From Nannocystis sp. (GTDB lineage Bacteria > Myxococcota_A > Polyangia > Nannocystales > Nannocystaceae): a DNA stretch of 64,000 nucleotides. Every line of letters begins with the position of its first letter. Position 1 is the first letter of the stretch. Location: NCBI RefSeq assembly GCF_016714285.1, contig NZ_JADJNN010000004.1, positions 496,001 to 560,000 on the forward strand, read 5' to 3'. The notes under the pieces were generated by a model. It did not search any database. It was not told the origin of the DNA and was given only the letters and a program-made list of their open reading frames with translations. Below, piece by piece: positions 27,303-37,797 of this stretch. The position numbers and the translations under genes are program-made.

Positions 27303-29107
27303 GTGAGCAGCACCAGTTTCGCCGTCGATCTGCAGGACATCCACTTCGTACTGTTTGACCAGCTGGAGATGCAGCGAAAGCTGGGCCAGCACGGCCGCTA
27401 CGCCGAGCTCGACCGCGACGTATACGAGGCGACGCTGGCCGAGGCGAAGCGGCTGGCAGAGGAGGTGCTGGGGCCGATCAACAAGACCGGGGACCGCGTC
27501 GGCTGCAAGCTCGACGGCGACGGCAACGTGACCACGCCGCCGGGCTACAAGGAGGCGTGGAAGATCATGGCGGAGGGCGGCTGGGTGGCGGTGTCGGCCC
27601 CGAGCGAGCTCGGCGGCGGCGGCATGCCGTTCACGATGGCGATGATCGTGAACGAGATCCTGTGCGGCGCCTCGATGGCGTTCATGATGTATCCGGGGCT
27701 CACGGCCGGGGCGGCGCGGGTGATCTTGAGCACGCGCCGGAGCGGCTGCGGGTGCCCTTCGCGGGCAACATGTTCAGCGGCAAGTGGGGCGGGACGATGT
27801 GTCTCACCGAGGCGGGCGCGGGCAGCTCGGTCGGCGACAACCGCTGCAAGGCGACGCCGACCGACGACCCCGAGGTCTACCTGCTCGAGGGTGAGAAGAT
27901 CTTCATCAGCGGCGGCGACCAGGACCTCACCGAGAACATCTGCCACCTGGTGCTCGCGCGCACGCCCAACGCGGGCCGCGGGACCAAGGGGCTCAGCCTG
28001 TTCGTGGTCCCCAAGTACCTGACCGATGAGACAGGTGCGCTCGGCGCCCGCAACGGCGCGCACGTGCTGGGCATCGAGCACAAGATGGGCATCCACGGCA
28101 ACGCGACCTGCACGCTCGGGCTCGGCTCGCGCGGGCCGTGCAAGGGCTTCCTCGTCGGGCAGGAGAACCAGGGCATCGAGCTGATGTTCCTGATGATGAA
28201 CGAGGCGCGCATCGGCGTGGCGGCGCAGGGCCAGGCGATCGCGGCGGCGGCGTACGGCTTCGCGCGAACCTACGCGAAGGACCGCGTGCAGGGCCAGGCG
28301 CTGCAGAGCGGCAAGAACCCGGACGCGCCCCCGGTGGCGATCGTGCAGCACCCGGATGTGCGGCGGATGTTGATGCTGCAGAAGGTGTACAGCGAGACGA
28401 TGCGCTCGCTGCTGTGCAAGCTGGCGCTGGACTTCGACCTGATGCACGAGTCCGCCGACGCGGCCGAGCGCGAGCGCCTGAAGGGTCGGGTCGACCTGTG
28501 GACACCGATCGTAAAGGCGACCTGCACGGACCTCGGCTTCGAGGTCGCCACGCTGGCGGTGCAGACCTACGGCGGCTACGGCTACATCGGCGAGTACCCT
28601 GTCGAGCAGCTGGTGCGCGACGCCAAGATCGCGTCGATCTACGAGGGCACGAACGGGATCCAGGCGATGGACCTGGTCGGCCGCAAGCTGCGGGTCGGCG
28701 GCGGGGCGCTGTTCATCGAGTGGATGAACGCGGCCAACGCGACGCTCGCCGAGGCGGCGGCGGCGGGCCTGGGCGCGGCCGCGGAGGCGCTCGGCAAGGC
28801 GGTGCAGATGCTCGCCGGCTCGGCGATGCACCTGGCGGGGCTCGGCAAGGCGCGCAAGGTCGAGGCGGCGATGCTGCAGGCCTCGCCCTTCCTGCGGATG
28901 TTCGGCACGGTGCTCCTGGGGATGGAGGCGATCGAGCAGGCGATGGTCGCCCGTCGCCTCGCGGGCGAGCGCGGCGAGTCAGCGCTGTTCACGGGCAAGC
29001 AGCGCAACCTCGAGTTCTTCGTCGCTACCCTGCTGCCGCAGGCGATCGCGCTCGGCAAGACCGTGCAGTCCGGCGACGAGAGCTGCCTCGACCCGTCGCT
29101 GTTTTGA
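27303..29107 (+). pseudogene. ~600-residue acyl-CoA dehydrogenase, frameshifted
   Basis: Both halves of a long acyl-CoA dehydrogenase (the DmdC-like, about 600-residue class) are present but in different frames. The first frame runs from GTG 27303 through KIMAEGGWVAVSAPSELGG to AARVI near 27725. The second continues from LEHAPERLRVPFAGNMFSG through MCLTEAGAGS and YIGEYPVEQLVRDAKIASIYEGTNGIQ to the stop. Restoring one missing base near 27725 (atcttgag, expected atccttgag) rebuilds a 601-residue protein with no other interruption. All catalytic and FAD motifs are intact, so a recent mutation or a sequencing error is as likely as old decay. Confidence 0.8.
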
Positions 29108-29200
29108 GCGGCCGCGCGGAGGCGCAGAGCTGCCTCGACCCGTCGCTGTTTTGAGCGGCCGCGTGAGGCCTCGACCCGTCGCTGTTTGAGCGGCCGCGTG
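29081..29200. repeat. Three copies of the dehydrogenase gene end
   Basis: The segment coding for CLDPSLF plus TGA and the following gcggccgcg occurs at about 29081-29117, 29126-29163 and (one T shorter) 29167-29198. Only the first is in the gene. It is a second example in this window of tandem duplication spanning a stop codon. Confidence 0.85.
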
Positions 29201-29231
29201 AGGCGCTGCGCTACGACCCGAGCCCGCGGGC

Positions 29232-30776
29232 TCAGCCTGCGGGGGCCCAGGTGCCAGTGAGGCCGTCGGGGCAGATGGCGGTGAACTGGTCGACGGGGAC
29301 CAGGGAGGTCCCGTCGTCGGCGAGGCCGAAGGCGACGAGATCGCCGCAGATGGTCCCGTCGGAGCGGTAGTCGAGCGGGCCGCTGGCGCCGACGACGTCG
29401 ATCGTCTTGCCGGCCTTGATCTCGGCGATGGCGGCCTTGACGAAGGTGGCCGGCGGGTCGCCGAAGGACACGGCGGTGCTGGTGGCGTCGTTGAGGCGGC
29501 TCATGGCGCTGCGGATCGCCAGGCCGGTGATGGTGTCGGAGCCGTTATGGGCGCTCATGCCGAGCAGAGTGACCATCGCGGCGTCGTACGCGAGTCCGGC
29601 CTCGACGCGGGTCGCGGCGGCGCCGATGCGGGCCTTCACGGCGGCGTAGTTGGCGGTCTCGAGGTTCGGACCGATCGCCCGCAGGTTGGGGAGCAGGCTG
29701 GTGTCGGGGGACTTGGTGATGGCGGCGAAGGAGCGCTCGGCGACGTAGACGCGGGTCGGCCACGGCTTGCCGCTCTCTTTGTAGTGCGCGAGCAGGTCGG
29801 CGACCTCGGCCCCGCCGAGGACGATGAGGACGTCGGTGTCGCCGAAGCTGTCGAGCTTGGCCTTGCCGTCCTCGAGGTCGCGGTACGAGGAGATGACCTG
29901 GCTGCTGACCTCGGGGATGCGGTTGATCTCGCCGGCCTTCTTGTCGGTGGCGAGCGCGTAGTACATCGCGTAGCCGTAGTCGTCGAGGATGAACAACAGG
30001 GTGACCTTGGGCGAGGCGGTGCTGAAGGTGTCGGCGTCGATCTCGTGCTTGAGGTAGGTGCCGAAGGCCCGGCCCTGGATCGTGACGCTCACGTTCGACT
30101 GCCAGATGAGGTCGCTCGAGTCGCTGAAGTCGAGCGGGATCGCGGCGGTGGGGCTGTTGGTGTAGGCCAGCACGCCGTTGATGACGCTGACCTTCTCGGC
30201 GACGCGGGTGAACTCGTCGTCGGCGAGCGGGCCGAGGATCGCGGGGACGTTGAGGGTCTGGCCGAGGTGCTTGGCGGCCGACTCGGCGGTGGTGACCGAG
30301 CCGGCGGAGTCGCAGGGGATGATCGCCACCTGCTTGTTGTCGTGGAGGCTGCCGCCGCCGTCGTGGAAGTCGTTGAGGGCCTGGACGAAGGCGGCCTCGG
30401 CGGCGAGGCCGAGCTCCTTCTCCTCGCCGCTCTTGTCGACGATCGAGCCGATGAACACGACGTCGTCGCTGGGCTTGCCGCCGGCGTAGATGGGCGCGGC
30501 GCACTGCGCGTTGGTGGTGGCCGCACACGCGCCCGAGAGGCCGCAGATGAACTCCTCGCCGAGGCCGGCGCACTGCGAGTTGGAGCTGCACTTGCGCGGC
30601 TCGCACTGGGCCGCGACGCAGTGCATCGGCTTGTTGTCGACGAAGAAGTCGCTGCAGTCGCTGTCGTTGCGGCACTCGGTGAAGTCGAGGACCGCGGAGC
30701 AGGCGCCCGCGACCAGCCCGAGCCCGGCGGCCAGAGACAGCAAGAGGACGCTACGGAGGGAGGTGAGCGATGACAT
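29232..30776 (-). CDS. Type-1 periplasmic-binding (Leu/Ile/Val-like) lipoprotein
   Basis: 514 residues. A lipoprotein signal (LAAGLGLVAGACS) is followed by a Cys-rich region of about 75 residues (eight or more Cys) of unknown role, then a type-1 periplasmic-binding fold from about 100 (VVFIGSIVDKSGEEKELG... to the C-terminus), the fold of branched-chain amino-acid or amide receptors (LivJ/AmiC). There is no ABC permease nearby, so it may be a surface receptor. It starts 2 bp after the stop region of nothing on its strand and is followed by no cotranscribed transporter; the TPR gene upstream on the same strand is 1 bp away. Confidence 0.72.
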   Translation of the reverse strand: MSSLTSLRSVLLLSLAAGLGLVAGACSAVLDFTECRNDSDCSDFFVDNKPMHCVAAQCEPRKCSSNSQCAGLGEEFICGLSGACAATTNAQCAAPIYAGGKPSDDVVFIGSIVDKSGEEKELGLAAEAAFVQALNDFHDGGGSLHDNKQVAIIPCDSAGSVTTAESAAKHLGQTLNVPAILGPLADDEFTRVAEKVSVINGVLAYTNSPTAAIPLDFSDSSDLIWQSNVSVTIQGRAFGTYLKHEIDADTFSTASPKVTLLFILDDYGYAMYYALATDKKAGEINRIPEVSSQVISSYRDLEDGKAKLDSFGDTDVLIVLGGAEVADLLAHYKESGKPWPTRVYVAERSFAAITKSPDTSLLPNLRAIGPNLETANYAAVKARIGAAATRVEAGLAYDAAMVTLLGMSAHNGSDTITGLAIRSAMSRLNDATSTAVSFGDPPATFVKAAIAEIKAGKTIDVVGASGPLDYRSDGTICGDLVAFGLADDGTSLVPVDQFTAICPDGLTGTWAPAG

Positions 30777-30777
30777 G

Positions 30778-31713
30778 TTAAAACCGGTGGGTGAAGCCGA
30801 GGCCGACGTGGGTCGGCGAGACCTGGGGCTGCAGCGCCTGGGCGGCCCGGGACTTGCGGACCGCGGGGACGATGAGGAGGACGATGCCGACGGCCGCGAT
30901 GACGCCGCCCGCGATGAACAGGCCGTCGGCGGTGGCCGCGAGCGAGCGGCCGCGGGTGGCCGCGGTCTCCTTTTCGGGGAGGGTCTTGGCGGCGACGAAG
31001 TCGTTGTGGGCGCCGCGAGCGACGCCGCCAGCGATGGCCCCGCCGATCACCAGGGCGGCGCCGGTGCCGAGCATGACGCCGCCGATCGGTCGCAGCAGGC
31101 GGCCGGACTTTCCGGGCTTGCTGTCGGTCGGGGGCGGGTTGTTGGCGGGCGGCTGCGGGCCGACGACGGGTGCGGGCTCCGTGACGGGAGCGGGCTCGGC
31201 CGGCTTGGGCTTGTTGCGGTTCTTCTCCTTCTCGCGGATCTCGACGATCGTTCGCAGCATCTGCAGGCGGGTGACGGCCTTCTCGCGGTCCTTGAGCTCG
31301 AGGCTCTCGTCGGCGATGAACTTCTCGTAGTAGCCGATCGCGGCCTCCGCGTTCTGGGCCTCCTCGTAGATGCGGCCGATGTTGAAGAGGATCGCCGGCT
31401 CGGGCTGGACGGCGTAGGCGCGCTCGAACAGGGCGACGGCGCCGGCGTAGTCCTTGTCCTTGAACTTGGCGGTGGCCTGGCCGACGAGGGTGTCGAAGGT
31501 CTCGGTCTCGCCGCCAGAGCTGGCGGGTGCGGCCGGTGTGGCCGGGGCTGCCAGTGTGGCCGTGGCCGCCGGCGCGTACGCGTACGCGACGAGGCCGGTC
31601 GTGGTCAGCGAGCCCATGGAGATGTTGCGGTGGACCGGGAGCGAGGCGGCCTTGGCGTCCGCGCTCGACGCGAGGAGCGAAGCGGCCAGGAGCGTGGCGA
31701 CGAATCTGTGCAT
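30778..31713 (-). CDS. Secreted TPR protein with two C-terminal membrane helices
   Basis: 311 residues from ATG 31713 (a GTG 9 bp upstream is the alternative). A signal peptide (MHRFVATLLAASLLASSADA) is followed by an Ala/Pro linker and a TPR pair at about 75-140 (AGAVALFERAYAVQPEPAILFNIGRIYEEA). After a Pro-rich stretch come two hydrophobic helices near 210-235 and 265-285. This architecture is common in myxobacteria next to Ser/Thr kinases, and the kinase gene lies directly upstream on the same strand. The function is unknown. Confidence 0.7.
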   Translation of the reverse strand: MHRFVATLLAASLLASSADAKAASLPVHRNISMGSLTTTGLVAYAYAPAATATLAAPATPAAPASSGGETETFDTLVGQATAKFKDKDYAGAVALFERAYAVQPEPAILFNIGRIYEEAQNAEAAIGYYEKFIADESLELKDREKAVTRLQMLRTIVEIREKEKNRNKPKPAEPAPVTEPAPVVGPQPPANNPPPTDSKPGKSGRLLRPIGGVMLGTGAALVIGGAIAGGVARGAHNDFVAAKTLPEKETAATRGRSLAATADGLFIAGGVIAAVGIVLLIVPAVRKSRAAQALQPQVSPTHVGLGFTHRF

Positions 31714-31786
31714 GGCGATCACGAGGGCGGGCGGAGGGCGAGCGGGGGGTCAGCGAGAGGCCAGCGAAACGCGAGTGGAGGGCGGT

Positions 31787-33986
31787 CTACTTGCCGCGCT
31801 TGATCGGCATCAGCATGTCGTCGTCGTCGGGCTTGGGCTTGGGCTTGGGCTTGATCGGCGGCGGGTCGCTGACGGTGGGCGGGGGCTTCTTGGTGGGCGG
31901 GGGGGTCGTCGTCGGGCCGCGCTTGGTCGGGGGCGTGACGGCGGACCGGGGCTCGAGCGGGATCTTGAGGGTCTCGTCCTTGCCGGCGGTGACCGGGTAC
32001 GTGGTGGTGTAGTTGCGGTAGCCGTCGGCCTTGACGATCAGCTGGTGCTTGCCGACGGTGAGCGGGTGGGTGATCGGCGTGACGCCGATCTCGGCGCCGT
32101 CGATGCTGACGGTGGCGGTGACGTCGTCGACGGTGAAGGTGACGAGGGCGAAGTTGGCGTCGCCGACGAGGGCCCGGATGCGGGCGGTGGCCTCGGCGTT
32201 GCCGGCGTCGGTGTCGAGCACGCTGCGGTAGATCTTGAGGGCGGAGACCTTGTCGCCGCTCTGTTCGAAGCCGCGGCCGCTGGCGAGCATGCGCGAGGTC
32301 TCGAGGCGGACGCTGAGCTCCGTGGCGCGGACCATCAGCGGCGGGTAGCGCTTGAAGTCCTCCTCGTAGGCGTCGAGCATGCGCTGGGCCTGGCTGAACT
32401 TGCCGTCGTCGACCAGGTTCTCGGCCGAGCTGAGGAGGTCGTCGAAGCGGGCCTCGCTGTCCTCGCCGTCGCCGCCGCGGGTGTCGGCGCCGCGGACGTC
32501 GTTGGCGTCCGGGGTCGGGGTCTCGTCGCCGCGGCTGGTGAACGCGAACAGGGCCAGGCAGATCACAGCGAAGCCGGCGGCGCCGCCGTAAATGATGTTG
32601 CGTCGGCGCTCGAGGGCCTGCTGTTGCTGGTTGCCGACGAGCACGACGGTGCGGCCGTCCTGGACCTGGAACACCGAGGAGTTGTCGACGGCGATGCCCT
32701 GGGCCTTGAGCTGGTCGGCGAGGGCCGCGTTGCTGAACATCGGCGGCAGGGTGCTGGGGCGGCTGTCGCGGAGCGCCCCGGCGCCCATATTGCCAGCCAT
32801 ATTGCCAGCCATGTTGCCAGCCATATTGCCAGCCATGTTGCCAGCCATATTGCCGGCGTTGCCGCCCATGTTGCCGCCCATGTTGTTGAGGCTCCCGCTG
32901 TTGATCGCGGGCATGACGTTGGGCGGCATGGTGGCGGACACCGAGACAGGCGCGGCGTCGCGGTCGCGGCCGAAGCTGCCGACCTGGATCTCGTGGGCGG
33001 CGAGGACGGGCTTGCTGCGCTCGCCGGTCGGGTCGCGCGGCTCCTCTTGTTGCTGCTGGGTGTCGGCGGTCTCCTCGGACTTGGGCTGGGCCCGCGGGAG
33101 GCGGAACATCGAGAAGGGGACCTGGTCGATCAGGCCCTCGACGACCTCGTTGGCGTCGCGTGGGCGACGCTCGCGGGACTTCTCCATGCAGCGGGCGATG
33201 AGGTCGAGCACGCCCTCGGGGACGCCGTGGTCGGCGGGCAGGATGTCGACCAGCGGGGTGGCCTTCTCGTGGACGTGCTTGTAGAGCACGGAGGCGTCGT
33301 TGTCGGCCTGGAAGGGCATGACGCCGGAGAGCATGAAGTAGAACAGGATGCCGACGGCGTACACGTCGACGCGCTGGTCGACCTTCTCGCCGAGGATCTG
33401 CTCCGGCGACAGGCAGGTGGGCGTGCCGAGGACGTTCTGCTTGGTGATGTCGGACGAGCCGGGAGACCAGCTTGGCGAGGCCGAAGTCGAGGATCTTGAC
33501 GTAGTTGGCCCGGCCCTGGCGCTCGCAGAGCATGATGTTGGCGGGCTTGATGTCGCGGTGGATGATGCCGCGCGAGTGGGCCTCGCCGAGGCCCTTGAGC
33601 ACCTGGGCGGCGATCGGGACGAAGTCGGCGAGGCCGAGGCGGGTGCGCTTGCGGACGAAGCGGTCGAGGGTGTCGCCCGAGACATTCTCCATCACGATGA
33701 AGGCGCGGCCGTCGACGCGGCCGAAGTCGTGGATGGTGACGATGTTGGGGTGCTGGAGGCTGCTGAGGCCGCGGGCCTCGCGTTCGAAGCGGGCCAGGGC
33801 CTCGGCGTCGCCGATCCAGTCGGGGGCGAGGACCTTGAGGACGACCTGGCGGTTCAGATCGATCTGGGTGGCCTGGTAGACGACCCCCATCCCGCCGCGA
33901 CCGAGCCGTCGCTCGATCAGGTAGCGGCGCGCGAAGGTCTGCCCCAACAGGGGGTCTGCTTGCGGGTGGTCGTCCGTGTTGCTCAT
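31787..33986 (-). pseudogene. Ser/Thr kinase with membrane helix and PEGA domain, frameshifted
   Basis: The kinase begins at ATG 33986 (RRLGRGGMGVVY, HRDIKPAN, DFGLAKLVS) and switches frame near 33461-33466, inside the activation loop. The other frame continues as PGSSDITKQNVLGTPTCLSPEQ and runs on without interruption to 31787. A lost TC in gtctctccc (observed gtctccc) would explain the shift. Beyond the kinase come NMAG repeats, a membrane helix (IIYGGAAGFAVICLALFAF), TPR-like helices and a PEGA domain (VSIDGAEIGVTPITHPLTVG). Only the activation-loop break spoils the protein, so real loss and base-calling error are both possible. Confidence 0.78.
32787..32880. repeat. 15-bp-class tandem repeat encoding NMAGN/NMGGN
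   Basis: Units of 12 bp (ccagccatattg / ccagccatgttg) repeated about six to seven times in frame in the kinase stalk. Confidence 0.85.
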
Positions 33987-34218
33987 GAGGTCGCTCGGGT
34001 CGCGAATCGCGGTGGAGGCCGCTGCGAGGCCCCTGAGGGCGAGGAGAGGCGTGACGTTAACACACCTTGGCCCGCAGGGGCGCATCTTCGGCGCGGGCCG
34101 ACCCTATCACGCACGGGAGTTGTCCGGGATTTTCTGCACGAAACCACGGGACTGCGGTGCAGCAGGCGGGCCTTGTGCGGCACCCAACCCCCAGGGCTCT
34201 TCGGGCATACTGCCGACC

Positions 34219-35709
<1,491 letters not shown>

Positions 35710-35723
35710 CAGGAGGAGGCGCG

Positions 35724-36410
35724 ATGTATTACGGGAGCAGCTGGTCGTTGCCGGGCTCGTGGGCGTCGGTGCTCTGCGACGAGACGAGCAAGCCGTACTT
35801 CACGGAGCTGATGGAGTTCGTCAACGCGGAGCGCGAGCAGGGCGTGGTGTTCCCGTCCGAGGAGGACATGTTCCGCGCCTTCGAGCTGACACCCTTCGAG
35901 CAGGTGCGGGTGGTGCTGCTCGGGCAGGACCCGTACCACGACGAGGGCCAGGCGCACGGGCTGTGCTTCTCGGTGCTGCCCGGAACCAAGCCGCCGCCGT
36001 CGCTGGCCAACATCTTCAAGGAGCTGGAGGCCGACCAGGGCCACGCGCCGCCGGGCCACGGACACCTCGAGCGCTGGGCCTCGCAGGGGGTGCTGATGCT
36101 CAACACGGTGCTGACGGTCCGCGCCCACGCGCCTGGGTCGCACAAGAACAAGGGCTGGGAGAAGTTCACCGACGCGGTGATCAAGACCCTCGGCGCGCGC
36201 GACGAGCCGATGGTGTTCGCGCTGTGGGGGGACTTCGCGAAGAAGAAGGCGAGCCTGGTCGACCGCGAGCGCCACCGAGTGGTGTTCGCGCCGCATCCTT
36301 CGCCGATCATCGGCAAGGGGCCCAAATTCGCGGGGAGCCGGCCGTTCTCGGCGATCAATGCGGCGCTCGAGGAGCTCGGCTGCGCGGGGATTGACTGGGA
36401 CCTCGGGTAG
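35724..36410 (+). CDS. ung: Uracil-DNA glycosylase, family 1
   Basis: 228 residues, normal Ung length. The water-activating motif is GQDPYHDEGQAHGLCFSV near 69-86 (catalytic Asp) and the DNA-intercalation motif is HPSPI near 189. It removes uracil from DNA. The ATG at 35724 has an excellent ribosome-binding site (aggaggagg) and is 14 bp after pepA, so the two are probably cotranscribed. Confidence 0.95.
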   Translation: MYYGSSWSLPGSWASVLCDETSKPYFTELMEFVNAEREQGVVFPSEEDMFRAFELTPFEQVRVVLLGQDPYHDEGQAHGLCFSVLPGTKPPPSLANIFKELEADQGHAPPGHGHLERWASQGVLMLNTVLTVRAHAPGSHKNKGWEKFTDAVIKTLGARDEPMVFALWGDFAKKKASLVDRERHRVVFAPHPSPIIGKGPKFAGSRPFSAINAALEELGCAGIDWDLG

Positions 36411-36465
36411 CGTTGATCGCGGTCGTGGATCGGTGCGCGTGTTGGGTGCGTGCGTGGTCGGGGAT

Positions 36466-36531
36466 CGCGGGGCGAGCACGCGATCCACGGCGGGCGGGGC
36501 CCGGGGCAGGGTCCCTCGCGACGGCGGCGCC
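36466..36531. repeat. Left arm of a 65-bp imperfect inverted repeat
   Basis: It is the reverse complement of 37072-37136 apart from about two substitutions and one G-run indel. It begins cgcggggcgag and ends gacggcggcgcc. It could be a terminal inverted repeat of a non-autonomous element. Confidence 0.88.
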
Positions 36532-36538
36532 CCCCGCC

Positions 36539-36554
36539 GGGGGGGGGGGGGGGG
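36539..36554. repeat. Run of 16 G
   Basis: An uninterrupted poly-G tract just inside the left inverted repeat. It could slip during replication, form a G-quadruplex, or be partly an assembly artefact. Confidence 0.9.
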
Positions 36555-36617
36555 CGCCCGCTTGTCGATCCGCGGGGAACCTTCGTCGGGACCACAACGG
36601 GCGACGCGAATGACTGG

Positions 36618-36908
36618 CTGTCCTTCGGGACAGCATGCCCGCGAAGTCGCTACAGGGGCGACCGAAGCTGTCCGTTGGGACAGCATGCCGCCGAACCCGC
36701 GAGCGGGCGACAGCAGCTGTCCTTCGGGACAGCATGCCCACGCACCCGCATGCGGGGCGACAGCAGCTGTCCTTCGGGACAGCATGCCCGCGAACCCGCT
36801 ACCGGGGCGACAGCGTGCTGTCCTTCGGGACAGCATGCCCACGAACCCGCTACCGGGGCGACAGCAGCTGTCCTTCGGGACAGCATGCCTGCGAACCCAC
36901 AAGCGGGG
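36618..36908. repeat. Six tandem ~50-bp double-hairpin repeats
   Basis: Cores start at 36618, 36668, 36717, 36767, 36818 and 36868 (periods 50, 49, 50, 51, 50). Each unit has a perfect 6-bp stem with a TTCG loop (ctgtcc-ttcg-ggacag; TTGG-type loop in unit 2) followed by a second small stem (cccg-cta-cggg type). Because the spacers are near-identical and the period is short, this is not a CRISPR array. Confidence 0.92.
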
Positions 36909-37071
36909 CGCAGACGATTTTCTCGGCGCAAGGCGGGGCGCGGCAGGGACGCAGGCGGAGGGTCCCGGCGAGGTGGGCGCGCAGGCGCGTCAACTTATCG
37001 AAGCCGACCTCGTGTGCGAATGACAGGGTGAGCACGGAGCCGACGAGCGCCGAGCACCCGCCTTGACGGGA

Positions 37072-37136
37072 GGCGCCGCCGTCGCGAGGGACCCTGCCCG
37101 GGCCCCGCCCGGCGTGGATCGCGTCCTCGCCCCGCG
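37072..37136. repeat. Right arm of the 65-bp inverted repeat
   Basis: Partner of 36466-36531. Its outer edge is followed by a second short partial copy (gcccgggccccgccc). Confidence 0.88.
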
Positions 37137-37166
37137 CTGCCCGGGCCCCGCCCATGATCCTCCCGA

Positions 37167-37212
37167 GCCCAGCCCAGCCCAGCCCAGCCCAGCCCAGCCC
37201 AGCCCAGCCCAG
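37167..37212. repeat. (agccc)n, about nine units
   Basis: A simple 5-bp tandem repeat just outside the right arm and about 100 bp before the next gene. Confidence 0.95.
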
Positions 37213-37308
37213 GAGGATCACGGACGGGGCCCCCCTGAGCTTTCGCCGCTTTCTTGGCGTGGGAGAAGGAAGGCGTTTATCCTACATCTCGCACACGGAG
37301 GAGAGACC

Positions 37309-37689
37309 ATGGAGGAACGACGTCAAGCACGCAGTGAGAACCCCTGGATGGCCGGCGACCTGTTTTTGCAGGCGGTGGCCGAGGACCATGGGCTCGATCA
37401 TCTGACCCTGGCGACCCGCGAGGGCCTGTTGCTCTCGAGCACGGGCGACCAGCACCTGAGCAACCGCCTGGCCGCGGTCGCGCCGGTGTTCGCGGAGGAG
37501 CCGGCGACCCTGCGCCCCGGCATGCTCGAGGATCTGGCCGAGGGCCAGCCGCTGCAGCTGTGGCGGGTGACGATCCGCGAGCGGACCTTCTACCTGATCG
37601 GGATCGGTTCGCCGACCGACATGCCGGAGTCGGTGCAGGGCGCGTTCGACCGCATCTTCGCCCGACCGGCGCAGCGCGTCGCCAATTGA
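37309..37689 (+). CDS. Small Roadblock/LC7-like protein
   Basis: 126 residues with a strong ribosome-binding site (ggaggag) before ATG 37309. The pattern FLQAVAEDHGLDHLTLATREGLLLSSTGD near 17-45 and the five-stranded alternation that follows resemble Roadblock/LC7 (MglB-like) domains, where a helix leads into the strand motif L-A-x-R-D/E-G-L-L. Such proteins regulate small GTPases or kinases. No GTPase gene is adjacent. The assignment is from pattern only. Confidence 0.5.
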   Translation: MEERRQARSENPWMAGDLFLQAVAEDHGLDHLTLATREGLLLSSTGDQHLSNRLAAVAPVFAEEPATLRPGMLEDLAEGQPLQLWRVTIRERTFYLIGIGSPTDMPESVQGAFDRIFARPAQRVAN

Positions 37690-37711
37690 TCGCGATCGTG
37701 ATCGCAAAGCA

Positions 37712-37745
37712 GCCTCGCAGGTGTACGCCTGCGGGGCTTTCTTGT
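37712..37745 (+). terminator. Rho-independent terminator
   Basis: A GC-rich stem (cctcgcagg-tgtac-gcctgcggggc, with one small mismatch) is followed by ctttcttgtt. It lies 20 bp after the Roadblock-like gene. Confidence 0.7.
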
Positions 37746-37797
37746 TGTCAGGGTGCGCTGTAAGTCGGCCCGCGAGGGCGGCGTTTCGGTCGCTGCC

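Larger units (their letters stand above)
36411..37308. other. 0.9-kb intergenic region holding a structured repeat element
   Basis: No supported gene. It contains, in order, a 66-bp left inverted repeat, a run of 16 G, six tandem hairpin repeats, a 65-bp right inverted repeat and an (agccc)n run. Each is listed separately. The bounded structure (36466-37136) looks like a mobile or amplified non-coding element. Confidence 0.7.

Noticed and set aside
36618..36908. Possible CRISPR array of six ~50-bp units
   Set aside because: The entire unit, not just a ~30-bp repeat, is conserved; there are no unique spacers and no cas genes. Each unit is a double hairpin.
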